DNA from: Streptomyces sp. SID8374
Lineage (GTDB): Bacteria > Actinomycetota > Actinomycetes > Streptomycetales > Streptomycetaceae
Direction: 5' to 3'
Assembly: GCF_009865135.1 (NCBI RefSeq)
Contig: NZ_WWGH01000001.1
Location: 868,001 to 932,000, forward strand
Length of the DNA stretch: 64,000 nt
Below the pieces are notes generated by a model. That model was not told the origin of the DNA. It made no database searches and saw only the letters and a list, made by a program, of their open reading frames with translations. Of the stretch, positions 45,527 through 53,549 are shown piece by piece; positions within the stretch are counted from its first letter, which is position 1; every line of letters begins with the position of its first letter. Made by a program: the position numbers and the translations under genes.

Positions 45527-48100
45527 ATGGAACATGTGCCGCCGCCCGCCGAGGAACTGGCGCTCCTCGACCGAGAACTGGCTCAGCTGGACGCCCGCCG
45601 GGCCCAGCTGCTGAGCCGTCGCGCCTGGCTGGTCAGCGCATTGCAGCCGCAGACGCCGAACGGACCCCGCTGGAGCACTCCGCCCGTCGGCCACGGCTGG
45701 GGGCCGGGGCAGCCGTGGGGGTCCGCGCCGCGCGCCCCGAAGCCGTCGGCGCCGCGCAGCGCGCAGAACGTGCTGCTGACGCTGGGCGGTCTGCTGCTGA
45801 CGGTCGCGGCCGTCGCGTTCACCCTCGTCAGCTGGGGCTCCATGGGCATCGGCGGCCGGTCCGCCGTCCTGGCACTGGTCACCCTGGCGGCGCTCGCGGC
45901 CCCGGCGGTCCTGCTGCGCCGGAAACTCGCGGCCACGGCGGAGGCGCTGGCGGCGCTCGCCCTGGCGCTGACGCTGCTGGACGTCTACGCGGTCCACGCG
46001 GTGGCGGCACCGGACGCCGACGGGCTCACGTTCACCGCGGTGGCCTCGGCGGTGCTCGCCGCGCTCTGGACGGCCTACGGCCTGGCGCTGGGCAAGCTGC
46101 ACCTGCCGCTGCCCGCGGCCGTGTTCTTCGTCCAGTGGCCGCTGCTGCTGGGCGCCTGGGCCGCCGGCGCCCCGGCGATCGTGATCGGCTGGGCGCTGCT
46201 GGTGACGGCCGCTCTCGACGGGGCGATCGCCCTGTGGGGCAAGGGCCTGGGTGTACGGGTCACGGCGGGCATCGGCCTGGCGGTGATGGGGTCCGCCGCG
46301 CTGCTGACGGGGCTCGGGGAGTCGCTGACGGCCGACGGTCCGCTCGGTGCCGTCCTGCCGGGCGCGCTGCTGCTGACGGCGGCCGTGGTGGCCCTGGCCG
46401 GGGCCTGGCGCGCCCCGAACGGCTACGCCCAGGTGGGCGGCGCGGTGGCCGGTCTGGCGGCGGTGGCGGCGGTCGGCGGCGTGCTGCGGGCGGCGGTGCC
46501 GGGCACGTGGAACGTTCCGGTGTACCTGCTCTGCGGCCTCGCTCTGCTGTCCGTCGTACGGGCCCGGCTCCCGCGCAGCGCCGGGCGCGGGGTGCTGGCG
46601 GCGGCGGGCGCGGTGGTGGCCGGTGCGCTGGTGTGGGCGCTGCCGCCGGTCGCGGCGGTGCTGCTGGGGCCGGTGCAGCTGGTCGCCGAGGTGTGGGCGG
46701 GGGCGCCGGACGGGTTCCGGGGCGCGCTCGGGGCGTCGATGGGGTGGTCGCAGATGGCCACGGCCCCGGTGGTGCTCGCGGTGGTGGCCGGGCTGCTCGG
46801 TGCGGCGTACCGCTGGTGGCCGTCGCTGGTCCGGATCGCCGCTCCGCTGGCCGCGCCGGGGGCGAAGGCGCGCGGTGCGGTGGGCGCGGGGGCGCTGGTC
46901 CTCGGCTGGGGGACGCTGCTGCTCGCGGCGGCGACGCTGGGGGTGCCGTACGCGGTCGCCGTGGCCCTGGAGACGGTGCTGGTGGCGGTACTGCTGGTGG
47001 TGGCGGTGCGGGGCGCGGGGGCGTCCGCCGGTGGGGCCTCCGCCGGTGCGGGGATGGCCGAGGGCGCGGGGGTGGCCGAGGGCGATGGTGCCGGGGCCTC
47101 CGCCGGAGCACCGGCAGCGGCGGGCAGGGGCCGGTCCGTCGTGACGGTGACCGCGCTGGTGGCCGCCGTCGGCGGTGCGGTGAGCGTGGGGCTGCTGTCG
47201 CTGGCCACGGAGGCGGCGGCGTACGCGGTGTTCGGGGCGCTGGTGGTCCTGTTCGCGGTGGCGGCGCTGCGGACCCGTGCGGTGGTGGAGCAGGCGGTGT
47301 TCGCGGTGGCCGCGGTGGTGTGGGGTACGGCCCTGACCGGGTGCGTGGCCGGGTCCCTGGGGCTTGCCCCGCACGAGGCCGCACCCCTGCTGCTCCTGGT
47401 GCCCGCGCTGACGGTGCTGCTGGGGGCGCGGCTGCGGCTGCACCCGGTGGCGCTGCCGGTGGAGCTGGCCGGGGCGCTGGGTGCGCTGGTGGCTATCGGG
47501 CTCGCGGTGGGCCGGGCGCCGTTCCTGGCCCTGGTGCTCGCCCTGTGCGGGGTGCTGGCGGCGGGGGCGGCGGTGCGCCCGGAGCGGCGGCCCGTGGCGG
47601 GGTACCTGGCGGCGGTGCTGTTCGTGACGGCGACCTGGGTCCGGCTGGCGGCGTCGGACGTGTCCGCCCCGGAGGCGTACACCCTGCCGGTGACGGTGCC
47701 CGCCCTGGTGGTCGGCGTACTGCGGCGGCGCAAGGATCCCGAGGCGTCCTCCTGGACGGCGTACGGGCCCGGGCTCGCGGCGACGCTCCTGCCGAGCCTG
47801 GCCGTGGCCTGGACCGACCCCGGCTGGCTGCGGCCGCTGCTGCTGGGCGTGGCGGCGCTGGTGGTCACGCTGCTGGGCGCGAAGTACCGGCTCCAGGCGC
47901 TGCTGCTGCTCGGCGGTGCGGTGCTGGCCCTGGACACCCTGCACGAGCTGGCGCCGTACGTCGTCCAGGTGGCCGGCGCACTGCCGCGCTGGCTGCCCCC
48001 GGCGCTGGCCGGACTGCTGCTGCTGGCCGTGGGAGCCACGTACGAGCAGCGGCTGCGCGACGCGCGGAAGCTGAAGGACGTGCTGGGCCGGATGCGGTGA
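45527..48100 (+). CDS. Large polytopic membrane protein (SCO7613 C-terminal-domain-like)
   Basis: The 857-residue product begins with a predicted coiled-coil (ELALLDRELAQLDARRAQLL) and a Pro-rich linker. More than 20 hydrophobic helices follow, dominated by Ala, Leu, Val and Gly (for example LTLGGLLLTVAAVAFTLVSW). A Gly/Ala-rich linker at about residue 500 (ASAGGASAGAGMAEG) splits it into two halves, and the protein ends with KLKDVLGRMR. I believe it belongs to the Streptomyces family with an SCO7613 C-terminal domain. No catalytic motif is visible, and function is unknown. The start lacks a clear ribosome binding site. Confidence 0.75.
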   Translation: MEHVPPPAEELALLDRELAQLDARRAQLLSRRAWLVSALQPQTPNGPRWSTPPVGHGWGPGQPWGSAPRAPKPSAPRSAQNVLLTLGGLLLTVAAVAFTLVSWGSMGIGGRSAVLALVTLAALAAPAVLLRRKLAATAEALAALALALTLLDVYAVHAVAAPDADGLTFTAVASAVLAALWTAYGLALGKLHLPLPAAVFFVQWPLLLGAWAAGAPAIVIGWALLVTAALDGAIALWGKGLGVRVTAGIGLAVMGSAALLTGLGESLTADGPLGAVLPGALLLTAAVVALAGAWRAPNGYAQVGGAVAGLAAVAAVGGVLRAAVPGTWNVPVYLLCGLALLSVVRARLPRSAGRGVLAAAGAVVAGALVWALPPVAAVLLGPVQLVAEVWAGAPDGFRGALGASMGWSQMATAPVVLAVVAGLLGAAYRWWPSLVRIAAPLAAPGAKARGAVGAGALVLGWGTLLLAAATLGVPYAVAVALETVLVAVLLVVAVRGAGASAGGASAGAGMAEGAGVAEGDGAGASAGAPAAAGRGRSVVTVTALVAAVGGAVSVGLLSLATEAAAYAVFGALVVLFAVAALRTRAVVEQAVFAVAAVVWGTALTGCVAGSLGLAPHEAAPLLLLVPALTVLLGARLRLHPVALPVELAGALGALVAIGLAVGRAPFLALVLALCGVLAAGAAVRPERRPVAGYLAAVLFVTATWVRLAASDVSAPEAYTLPVTVPALVVGVLRRRKDPEASSWTAYGPGLAATLLPSLAVAWTDPGWLRPLLLGVAALVVTLLGAKYRLQALLLLGGAVLALDTLHELAPYVVQVAGALPRWLPPALAGLLLLAVGATYEQRLRDARKLKDVLGRMR

Positions 48101-48146
48101 GCGGTTCCCGGCCCGGGATCCGGCAGCGGTCCTGGGCCGGGGAACG

Positions 48147-48184
48147 CAGAGGCCCCCGAGACTCGGAAGTCTCGGGGGCCTCTG
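48147..48184. terminator. Terminator between the large membrane protein and tRNA-Val
   Basis: A perfect 17-bp inverted repeat (48147-48163 with 48168-48184) has a 4-nt CGGA loop. It lies between the convergent 3' ends of the membrane-protein gene and tRNA-Val copy 2. Confidence 0.9.
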
Positions 48185-48190
48185 TCCGGG

Positions 48191-48262
48191 TGGGCGATAC
48201 TGGGTTCGAACCAGTGACCTCTTCGGTGTGAACGAAGCGCTCTCCCACTGAGCTAATCGCCC
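48191..48262 (-). tRNA. tRNA-Val(CAC), copy 2
   Basis: The 72-nt sequence is identical to the copy at 45295-45366, with the same anticodon CAC and discriminator A. Identity extends only two to three bases beyond each end. CCA is not encoded. Confidence 0.97.
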
Positions 48263-48278
48263 GGGCGCACCGCAAACA

Positions 48279-48773
48279 TTACCCCATGTCAGCGGTGCTT
48301 CCGGACCGTCCCTGGCGCTGGTCGTCGACCGTCCACGGCAGGGCGAGGCCGAACTTCCAGACATAGATCCCGACCAGCACCGCCATGATCACCAGCCCCA
48401 CCGTGGTGAGGATGATGTTGCGCCGCCGGACCTTGGGATCCAGCGCCCGCTGGGCGGCCTCGGTGACCTTGCGCTTCGTCCAGCGCAGCACCAGCTGGGC
48501 CCAGACGAACTCGGTCGCCCAGATCGCCATGCCGCCGAAGATCACGAGCCAGCCGGGTCCCGGCAGGACCAGCATCAGCACGCCGGCCACCACGACGCCC
48601 AGGCCGACGACGAAGACGCCGACCTGCCAGCTCAGGTGGAGCGGTCTCGACGCCTTGATGAAGCCCGGCGCCCGCGATCCCAGCTCGCGTTCCACCTTGG
48701 TGGTGCCCCCCGCAGCGGACCCCGGGGCCGCCTTCCCGGCAGCCTCGATCCGCTCGTCACTCTCCGCATTCAT
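48279..48773 (-). CDS. TIGR02611/PGPGW-type transmembrane protein
   Basis: The 164-residue product starts MNAESDERIEAAGKAAP. A charged N terminus is followed by a helix pair (VGVFVVGLGVVVAGVLMLVL, then PGPGWLVIFGGMAIWA) with the defining PGPGW motif, a basic loop LRWTKRKVTEAAQRALDPKVRRR and a further helix (IILTTVGLVIMAVLVGIYVW). Function unknown. It is divergent from ssgB and lies just upstream of tRNA-Val copy 2. Confidence 0.88.
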   Translation of the reverse strand: MNAESDERIEAAGKAAPGSAAGGTTKVERELGSRAPGFIKASRPLHLSWQVGVFVVGLGVVVAGVLMLVLPGPGWLVIFGGMAIWATEFVWAQLVLRWTKRKVTEAAQRALDPKVRRRNIILTTVGLVIMAVLVGIYVWKFGLALPWTVDDQRQGRSGSTADMG

Positions 48774-48963
48774 GGAGCTCAACCTACCCGACCCGCCGTC
48801 GTCACTTGAATGGGCGCATGACTCAAAGTTACACACCGCTGGGCGAGGGACCCGAAGCATCACAAATGGGTCAGAGGGGTTTACAACGCCACCGTAGGTG
48901 GCATGTCGATTTCGCCGACGTGCGAATCCCCGAGCGCACACTGAGCGAAAGGCCCTGGCGCTT

Positions 48964-49377
48964 ATGAACACCACGGTCAGCTGCGAGCTGCACCTGCGCC
49001 TCGTTGTGTCGAGCGAGTCCTCACTGCCTGTACCCGCGGGCCTGCGGTATGACACGGCCGATCCCTATGCCGTGCACGCCACCTTCCACACCGGAGCGGA
49101 GGAGACGGTCGAATGGGTTTTCGCCCGTGACCTCCTTGCCGAGGGGCTGCACCGGCCCACCGGCACCGGAGACGTCCGCGTCTGGCCATCCCGTAGTCAC
49201 GGTCAAGGCGTCGTCTGCATCGCACTGAGCTCCCCAGAGGGCGAAGCCCTGCTCGAAGCTCCAGCGAGAGCCCTGGAGTCGTTCCTGAAAAGGACCGACG
49301 CCGCGGTTCCGCCCGGCACCGAGCATCGTCACTTCGATCTCGACACGGAGCTCTCCCACATCCTGGCCGAGAGCTGA
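48964..49377 (+). CDS. ssgB: Sporulation-specific cell division protein SsgB
   Basis: The 137-residue product matches SsgB as I know it from Streptomyces, starting MNTTVSCELHLRLVVSSESS and ending HFDLDTELSHILAES. SsgB, with SsgA, marks division sites and recruits FtsZ during sporulation septation in aerial hyphae. Its sequence is extremely conserved in the genus. A GAAAGG precedes the start, seven bases upstream. In S. coelicolor its promoter depends on the stress sigma factor SigH; a GTTTA at 48879-48883 with GGTGGC at 48897-48902 could be the corresponding promoter here, but the match is weak. Confidence 0.97.
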   Translation: MNTTVSCELHLRLVVSSESSLPVPAGLRYDTADPYAVHATFHTGAEETVEWVFARDLLAEGLHRPTGTGDVRVWPSRSHGQGVVCIALSSPEGEALLEAPARALESFLKRTDAAVPPGTEHRHFDLDTELSHILAES

Positions 49378-49449
49378 GCCAGGCCGAGAGCTGCCCGGCG
49401 CCGTCCGACTCGGGGAGACGGCGTCGCGCGGACAACCACATAAGGCAGA

Positions 49450-49495
49450 CACAGGCGCCGTCGCCGCGGAAACCACCGCGGTGACGGCGCCTGTG
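49450..49495 (+). terminator. Terminator after ssgB
   Basis: A 20-bp stem (49450-49469 with 49476-49495), with one G-T wobble, has a 6-nt AAACCA loop. It lies 73 bases past the ssgB stop. Confidence 0.85.
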
Positions 49496-49646
49496 CGTGC
49501 GCCACGGCCCCGGGGGCGCGCCGGATGACCGAACGGGCGCCCCACTCCCCCGCGGGCCCGCACCGGGCCGGGGAGCGGCGGGGCGAGCCAGTAGAGTCAG
49601 CCGCCACCGGCAGGCGCCCGCCCGCCGGAAGGCCAGGGAGCGAAGC

Positions 49647-50243
49647 GTGCTGATCCCTCACGACACCCGGATCGCCCTCGACACGGTGGTCGATCTGGTG
49701 AACACCGCACCGGAGAGCGAGCCGCCCGAGGACGGCCCGACGGACGGAATCGTGGAAGGACCGGAGGACGGGCTCGCCGATGTCGCGGAGCTGTACGCGT
49801 TCGCCGAGCGGCACCACATCAGCGGCGTCGGCACCCTCGGGGAGAAGGACCTGGGCGCCGTACGGGACGTCCGGAGCCGCTTCGCCGAGGTCTTCGCGGC
49901 GCCCGACGCCCGTACCGCCGCCGACCTCGTCAACCGCCTCGTCGCCGCGGCCGGGACCACGCCCCAGCTCACCGACCACGATGGCTACGACTGGCACGTG
50001 CACTACTTCGCCCCGGACGCCTCGCTCTCCGACCACCTCGCGGCCGACTGCGGCATGGCCCTGGCCTTCATCATCGTGGCCGGCGAGCAGGAGCGGCTGC
50101 GGCGCTGCGAGGCGCCCGACTGCGGGCGCGCCTTCGTCGACCTCTCGCGCAACCGCTCCCGCCGCTACTGCTCCAGCCGCACCTGCGGCAACCGGCTCCA
50201 CGTCGCCGCGTACCGGGCCCGGCGCCGGGAGGCCGGGGCGTAG
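49647..50243 (+). CDS. CGNR zinc-finger transcriptional regulator-like protein
   Basis: The GTG at 49647 (VLIPHDTRIALDTVVDL) with AGGGAG upstream gives 198 residues. The N-terminal ABATE-like domain has LYAFAERHHISG and YDWHVHYFAPDASLSDHL. The C-terminal CGNR zinc finger has CEAPDCGRAFVDLSRNRSRR and YCSSRTCGNRLHVAAYRARR with four spaced Cys. The family is predicted to regulate transcription, with the zinc finger binding DNA. Targets unknown. Confidence 0.9.
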   Translation: MLIPHDTRIALDTVVDLVNTAPESEPPEDGPTDGIVEGPEDGLADVAELYAFAERHHISGVGTLGEKDLGAVRDVRSRFAEVFAAPDARTAADLVNRLVAAAGTTPQLTDHDGYDWHVHYFAPDASLSDHLAADCGMALAFIIVAGEQERLRRCEAPDCGRAFVDLSRNRSRRYCSSRTCGNRLHVAAYRARRREAGA

Positions 50244-50281
50244 GTCGCGGGGAGGCCGGGCCCGGTACGCGGCGAGGCCGG

Positions 50282-50458
50282 TCATAACAGGAACAGGTCA
50301 TGCAGCGCCGCCATCAGCAGCAGGCTTCCGATGACCGTCAGGAAGATCATCAGGGGTGGCTGGGAGAGCGCGAAGAGGCAGCCACGGGGCTCTTCGGCAG
50401 GGGGTGCGGGGGCTTCGCCCCGGGATGTGTCCACCATCTCGGGGTGATCATGACTCAC
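50282..50458 (-). CDS. Small single-pass membrane protein (58 aa)
   Basis: A short minus-strand frame begins at GTG 50456-50458 (VSHDHPEMVDTSRGEAPAP) or the internal ATG at 50435-50437. A Pro/Glu-rich N terminus is followed by GCLFALSQPP and one transmembrane helix (LMIFLTVIGSLLLMAALHDL), ending FLL. The codon pattern and clean hydrophobic helix suggest it is real, but no ribosome binding site is clear. Function unknown. Confidence 0.55.
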   Translation of the reverse strand: MSHDHPEMVDTSRGEAPAPPAEEPRGCLFALSQPPLMIFLTVIGSLLLMAALHDLFLL

Positions 50459-50644
50459 CCGGGACCCGGTTGGCGATCAACCTTCGCCATTACACCGGGA
50501 GTTCACCGTCCCGTGGTGCCCGGAATTCGCACCGGCGCCCGAGACGCCGACAGGCATTCGGCTCCGGGCCCGCCAAAACGGCGCCTGTTCGGACACCGGG
50601 CTCGTCTTCAGACACACCGGGCCCCTCGAGGTGCCGCGCGTGTT

Positions 50645-51106
50645 TCAGATGCCGTGCTTCTTCAGGATCGCCTCGATGTCGCTGAAGTCGTCACCGGGCG
50701 CGGCGGCCTCCTGCTTCTTCTTCGGCTTGGGCGCCGCCGCTGCCGGCCGGGCCTGGCTGCCGGCGCCGAGCGAGGGCGCGGAGGCCCCCGGGGCGACGGC
50801 CTCGTTGCGCTCGGCGGCCCGCGCGGCCTTGCGCTCCGCGCGGGTGGTACCGCTGCGGCGCTCCACGGCGCGGGTGGTCATGAAGAGCAGCCAGGAGAGG
50901 CCGAGCACGCCGAAGCCGAGCCAGACGCTCGGCTTGAACGCGATGCCCGAGACCCACGCGACGACGCCGGTCAGGACGAGTCCGACGGGTACGAGGGAGT
51001 AGGCGGCGATCCTGGTCGCGGTGAGGAACCGCTTGCGGTAGGCGGTGACCGCGGCGATGCCCAGGCCCGCCGCCGACGCCGCGGAACAGATGGTCTCGGC
51101 AAGCAT
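50645..51106 (-). CDS. Unknown small membrane protein with charged tail
   Basis: The ATG at 51104-51106 (MLAETICSAASAAGLG) gives 153 residues. Helices span AAGLGIAAVTAY, IAAYSLVPVGLVLTGVVAWV and VWLGFGVLGLSWLLFMTT. The C-terminal half is basic, then Ala/Pro/Lys-rich, ending with an acidic-amphipathic DDFSDIEAILKKHGI. Upstream ATGs in the frame exist but the extension is not protein-like. I do not recognise the family. It is divergent from the DsbA-like gene. Confidence 0.7.
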   Translation of the reverse strand: MLAETICSAASAAGLGIAAVTAYRKRFLTATRIAAYSLVPVGLVLTGVVAWVSGIAFKPSVWLGFGVLGLSWLLFMTTRAVERRSGTTRAERKAARAAERNEAVAPGASAPSLGAGSQARPAAAAPKPKKKQEAAAPGDDFSDIEAILKKHGI

Positions 51107-51287
51107 CGGGGCCTCCAGGCGCACGGGGAAACGTCCCTTCCATCCTGCACCGACGACCGGCATCGGGGCCACGGCGCCGGTCCACTTCAGGGACATTTCA
51201 GGGCCGGGCTCCTCCCCAGGTGCCGGTGACCGCCCTGGTCACGGGTGCGGATTGGGAGCTGCCCACCCGGCCTGAAAGACTGGTTCC

Positions 51288-51803
51288 ATGAGCGATTCCA
51301 CCCCTGCGGCACCGGTCGTCCTCGACATCTGGTGCGATCTCGAATGCCCCGACTGCCACCGGGCCCTCAGCGATGTGCGTGCCGTGCGCGCCCGGTACGG
51401 CGACCGGGTCGAGGTCCGGCTGCGGCACTTCCCGCTGGAGAAGCACAAGCACGCCTACGCCGCCGCGCAGGCCGCCGAGGAGGCCGCCGTCCAGGGCCAG
51501 GACTGGCCGTACATCGAGGCGCTCCTGTCCAGGACCGAGCAGCTCGCTAAGGCCGGGGAGCCGGTGCTCCTCGACGTGGCCCGTGAACTGGGGCTGGACG
51601 CCGAGGAGTTCGACACCGCGCTCATCGACGGCCGCCATCTGCTGATCGTCGACGCCGACCAGGCCGAGGGCAAGGCGATCGGGGTCACCGGCACGCCCAC
51701 CTATGTGATCGGCGACGAGCGGCTGGACGGCGGCAAGAGCCAGGAGGGGCTGCGCGAGCGGATCGAGGAGATCATCGACCGGCTGCTCGCCGCGCAGGGC
51801 TGA
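51288..51803 (+). CDS. DsbA/FrnE-like thioredoxin-fold oxidoreductase (cytoplasmic)
   Basis: The 171-residue product has DIWCDLECPDCHRAL, with the CPDC redox motif, and the cis-proline TGTPTYVIGD. There is no signal peptide, so it acts in the cytoplasm, unlike classical DsbA. The helical insertion (KHAYAAAQAAEEAAVQGQDW) is of the DsbA type. The substrate is unknown. VKOR homologues reoxidise DsbA-like proteins, but that pairing is unlikely with a cytosolic protein. Confidence 0.88.
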   Translation: MSDSTPAAPVVLDIWCDLECPDCHRALSDVRAVRARYGDRVEVRLRHFPLEKHKHAYAAAQAAEEAAVQGQDWPYIEALLSRTEQLAKAGEPVLLDVARELGLDAEEFDTALIDGRHLLIVDADQAEGKAIGVTGTPTYVIGDERLDGGKSQEGLRERIEEIIDRLLAAQG

Positions 51804-51826
51804 CGCCCGGCTCCCCGGCGTACCGC

Positions 51827-52663
51827 CTACAGCGCCTTGGCCAGGTTGTACCGCGTCGTCGCGTAGCCGAGGGACTCGTACAGCCGCAGCGCCGGGGTGT
51901 TGGCCGCGAAGACGTGCAGGCCGAGCCGGTCGTGGCCCCAGGAGCGGGTCTCGTCCTCGGCGAGGAGCATCAGGGCCCGCCCGAAGCCGCGGCCCCGGTG
52001 CCCCTCACGCACCTCGACGTCGAAGACGAACCCGGCGGTCCGGCCGGGCTCCAGCTCCCGCAGCGCCAGCCAGACATGGCCGACCACCGCGCCGCCGTGG
52101 ACCAGCACCCGGAACCGCACGCCCTCGGTCGCCAGACCGTCGGGAAGGTTGCCCGCGTGGTCGGCCTCGGACTTGAGGCGGGCCTGCTCGGGCGGTACGC
52201 CCCTCTCGACCCACTCCTGCGCGTACGACCTCACCGCCTCGCGCAGCCACTCCGCGTACTCCTGCTCGCTCATCGGGCGTGCGGTGAGGCCCTCGGGGAG
52301 CGGGGTGGCGTCCGGGCCGAGGGTCTTGACCATGTTGCGGCTGCGTTCGGTGTAGCCGAGGGCGGCCGCCAGGCGCCGTGCGGGCTCGTTCTCCGCCGGG
52401 ACCTCGGTCCGTACGTGGGTGCAGCCCCACCCGCGCAGCACCTCCTCGGCGGCGAGCGCGGCGATGGTGCCCCGGCCGCGCCTGCGGCGGTCCTCGTCGA
52501 CGCTCAGGGAGCGCACCACCCCGGCCGAGGCGCCGAACGCGTCGTCGGTACTGATCGACACGGCGCCGACGGGACGGCCGTTGTCGCACACGTCGTAGCT
52601 GCGCGCCCGTGCCCCGTCGGCGCCTTGCTGAAGCGGCCCGGACGGCCGGAGTGTCGTGGTCAT
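51827..52663 (-). CDS. Tandem GNAT-domain N-acetyltransferase
   Basis: The 278-residue product starts at ATG 52661-52663 and contains two GNAT folds. The first has VRSLSVDEDRRRRGRGTIAA with the acetyl-CoA loop RRRGRG. The second has FDVEVREGHRGRGFGRALML with GHRGRGFG, then NTPALRLYESLGY. Double-GNAT architecture is also that of mycothiol synthase, but actinomycetes encode MshD elsewhere, so this is a different enzyme. Each domain could bind acetyl-CoA; one may be regulatory. Substrate unknown. Confidence 0.85.
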   Translation of the reverse strand: MTTTLRPSGPLQQGADGARARSYDVCDNGRPVGAVSISTDDAFGASAGVVRSLSVDEDRRRRGRGTIAALAAEEVLRGWGCTHVRTEVPAENEPARRLAAALGYTERSRNMVKTLGPDATPLPEGLTARPMSEQEYAEWLREAVRSYAQEWVERGVPPEQARLKSEADHAGNLPDGLATEGVRFRVLVHGGAVVGHVWLALRELEPGRTAGFVFDVEVREGHRGRGFGRALMLLAEDETRSWGHDRLGLHVFAANTPALRLYESLGYATTRYNLAKAL

Positions 52664-52727
52664 CAAAGGGTTTGTATCCCCTGGACGGTCCCACGTCACG
52701 CGCTTTTCCGGCCCCGTGGGAAAGGGC

Positions 52728-53549
52728 TTACGGGTCCAGGTCGTTCCCGGCCCGCTCGTCGAAGATCCGCATGGCCTTGGCCGTCACCGGCCCGGGCTCG
52801 GGCGCCAGCTCCCGGTCGTCCACCCGGTGCACGGCCTGGATGTCGCGGAGCGTGGACGTCAGGAAGATCTCGTCGGCCTCGGCGAGCGCCTCCATCGGCA
52901 GGTCGCTCTCCTCGGCCCCGGTCCACTCCACGGCCAGCGCGCGGGTGATCCCCGCGAGGCACCCGGAGGCGACCGGCGGGGTGTGGATGCGGCCGTCCAG
53001 CACGACGAACACGTTGGACCCGGTCCCCTCGCAGAGCCGGCCGGCCGTGTTCGGGAAGAGCGCCTCGGAGGCGCCCCGCTCGCGGGCCCGGGCGAGGGCG
53101 ACGACGTTCTCGGCGTACGAGGTGGTCTTGAGGCCGGTGAGGGCGCCGCGCTCGTTGCGGGTCCAGGGGACCGTGATCACCGCCGTGGTGTCCGGGCGGC
53201 GGCTCACCGCGTCCAGCGCGACGACGAGGCTGGGGCCTGCGGTGCCGCGGTCCGAGCCGAGCGGGGAGAGCCCGCCGGTGTACGTGATCCGCAGCCGCCC
53301 CAGGGTGACGGGGTTGGCGTCGATGACCGCCGCCGCGGCGCGCCGGACCTCGTCCAGGTCCGGGTCGGGCAGGCCGAGGCCGCGCGCGGAGCGGGTGAGG
53401 CGGTCGAGGTGGCGGGTGAGGGCGAAGGGCCTGCCCTCGCTGGTGCGGACCGTCTCGAAGATGCCGTCGCCCACGGTCAGCCCGTGGTCCAGCACCGACA
53501 GCCGGGCATCATCGGCGTCCCGCAGTCCGCCGTTGACCCAAATCCTCAT
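52728..53549 (-). CDS. pabC: Aminodeoxychorismate lyase (class IV aminotransferase fold)
   Basis: The 273-residue product starts MRIWVNGGLRDADDARLS. The PLP-binding Lys is in GLKTTSYAENV. LTVGDGIFETVRT near the start, NTAGRLCEGTGSNVFVV, and ASGCLAGITRALAVE are family regions. It makes p-aminobenzoate from aminodeoxychorismate for folate. Branched-chain or D-amino acid aminotransferase is the alternative within the fold, but the overlap with pabB argues for PabC. The ATG overlaps the pabB stop by four bases (ATGA). Confidence 0.88.
   Translation of the reverse strand: MRIWVNGGLRDADDARLSVLDHGLTVGDGIFETVRTSEGRPFALTRHLDRLTRSARGLGLPDPDLDEVRRAAAAVIDANPVTLGRLRITYTGGLSPLGSDRGTAGPSLVVALDAVSRRPDTTAVITVPWTRNERGALTGLKTTSYAENVVALARARERGASEALFPNTAGRLCEGTGSNVFVVLDGRIHTPPVASGCLAGITRALAVEWTGAEESDLPMEALAEADEIFLTSTLRDIQAVHRVDDRELAPEPGPVTAKAMRIFDERAGNDLDP

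Noticed and set aside
44072..48364. A very long open frame (1430 codons) on the minus strand
   Set aside because: It crosses several well-supported genes and two tRNA genes in antisense; its product is Arg/Gln/His/Pro-rich, as expected for antisense frames in GC-rich DNA.
51288..51803. Redox partner of the VKOR protein at 10.3 kb
   Set aside because: The protein has no signal peptide, so it is unlikely to meet the extracytoplasmic active site of VKOR.
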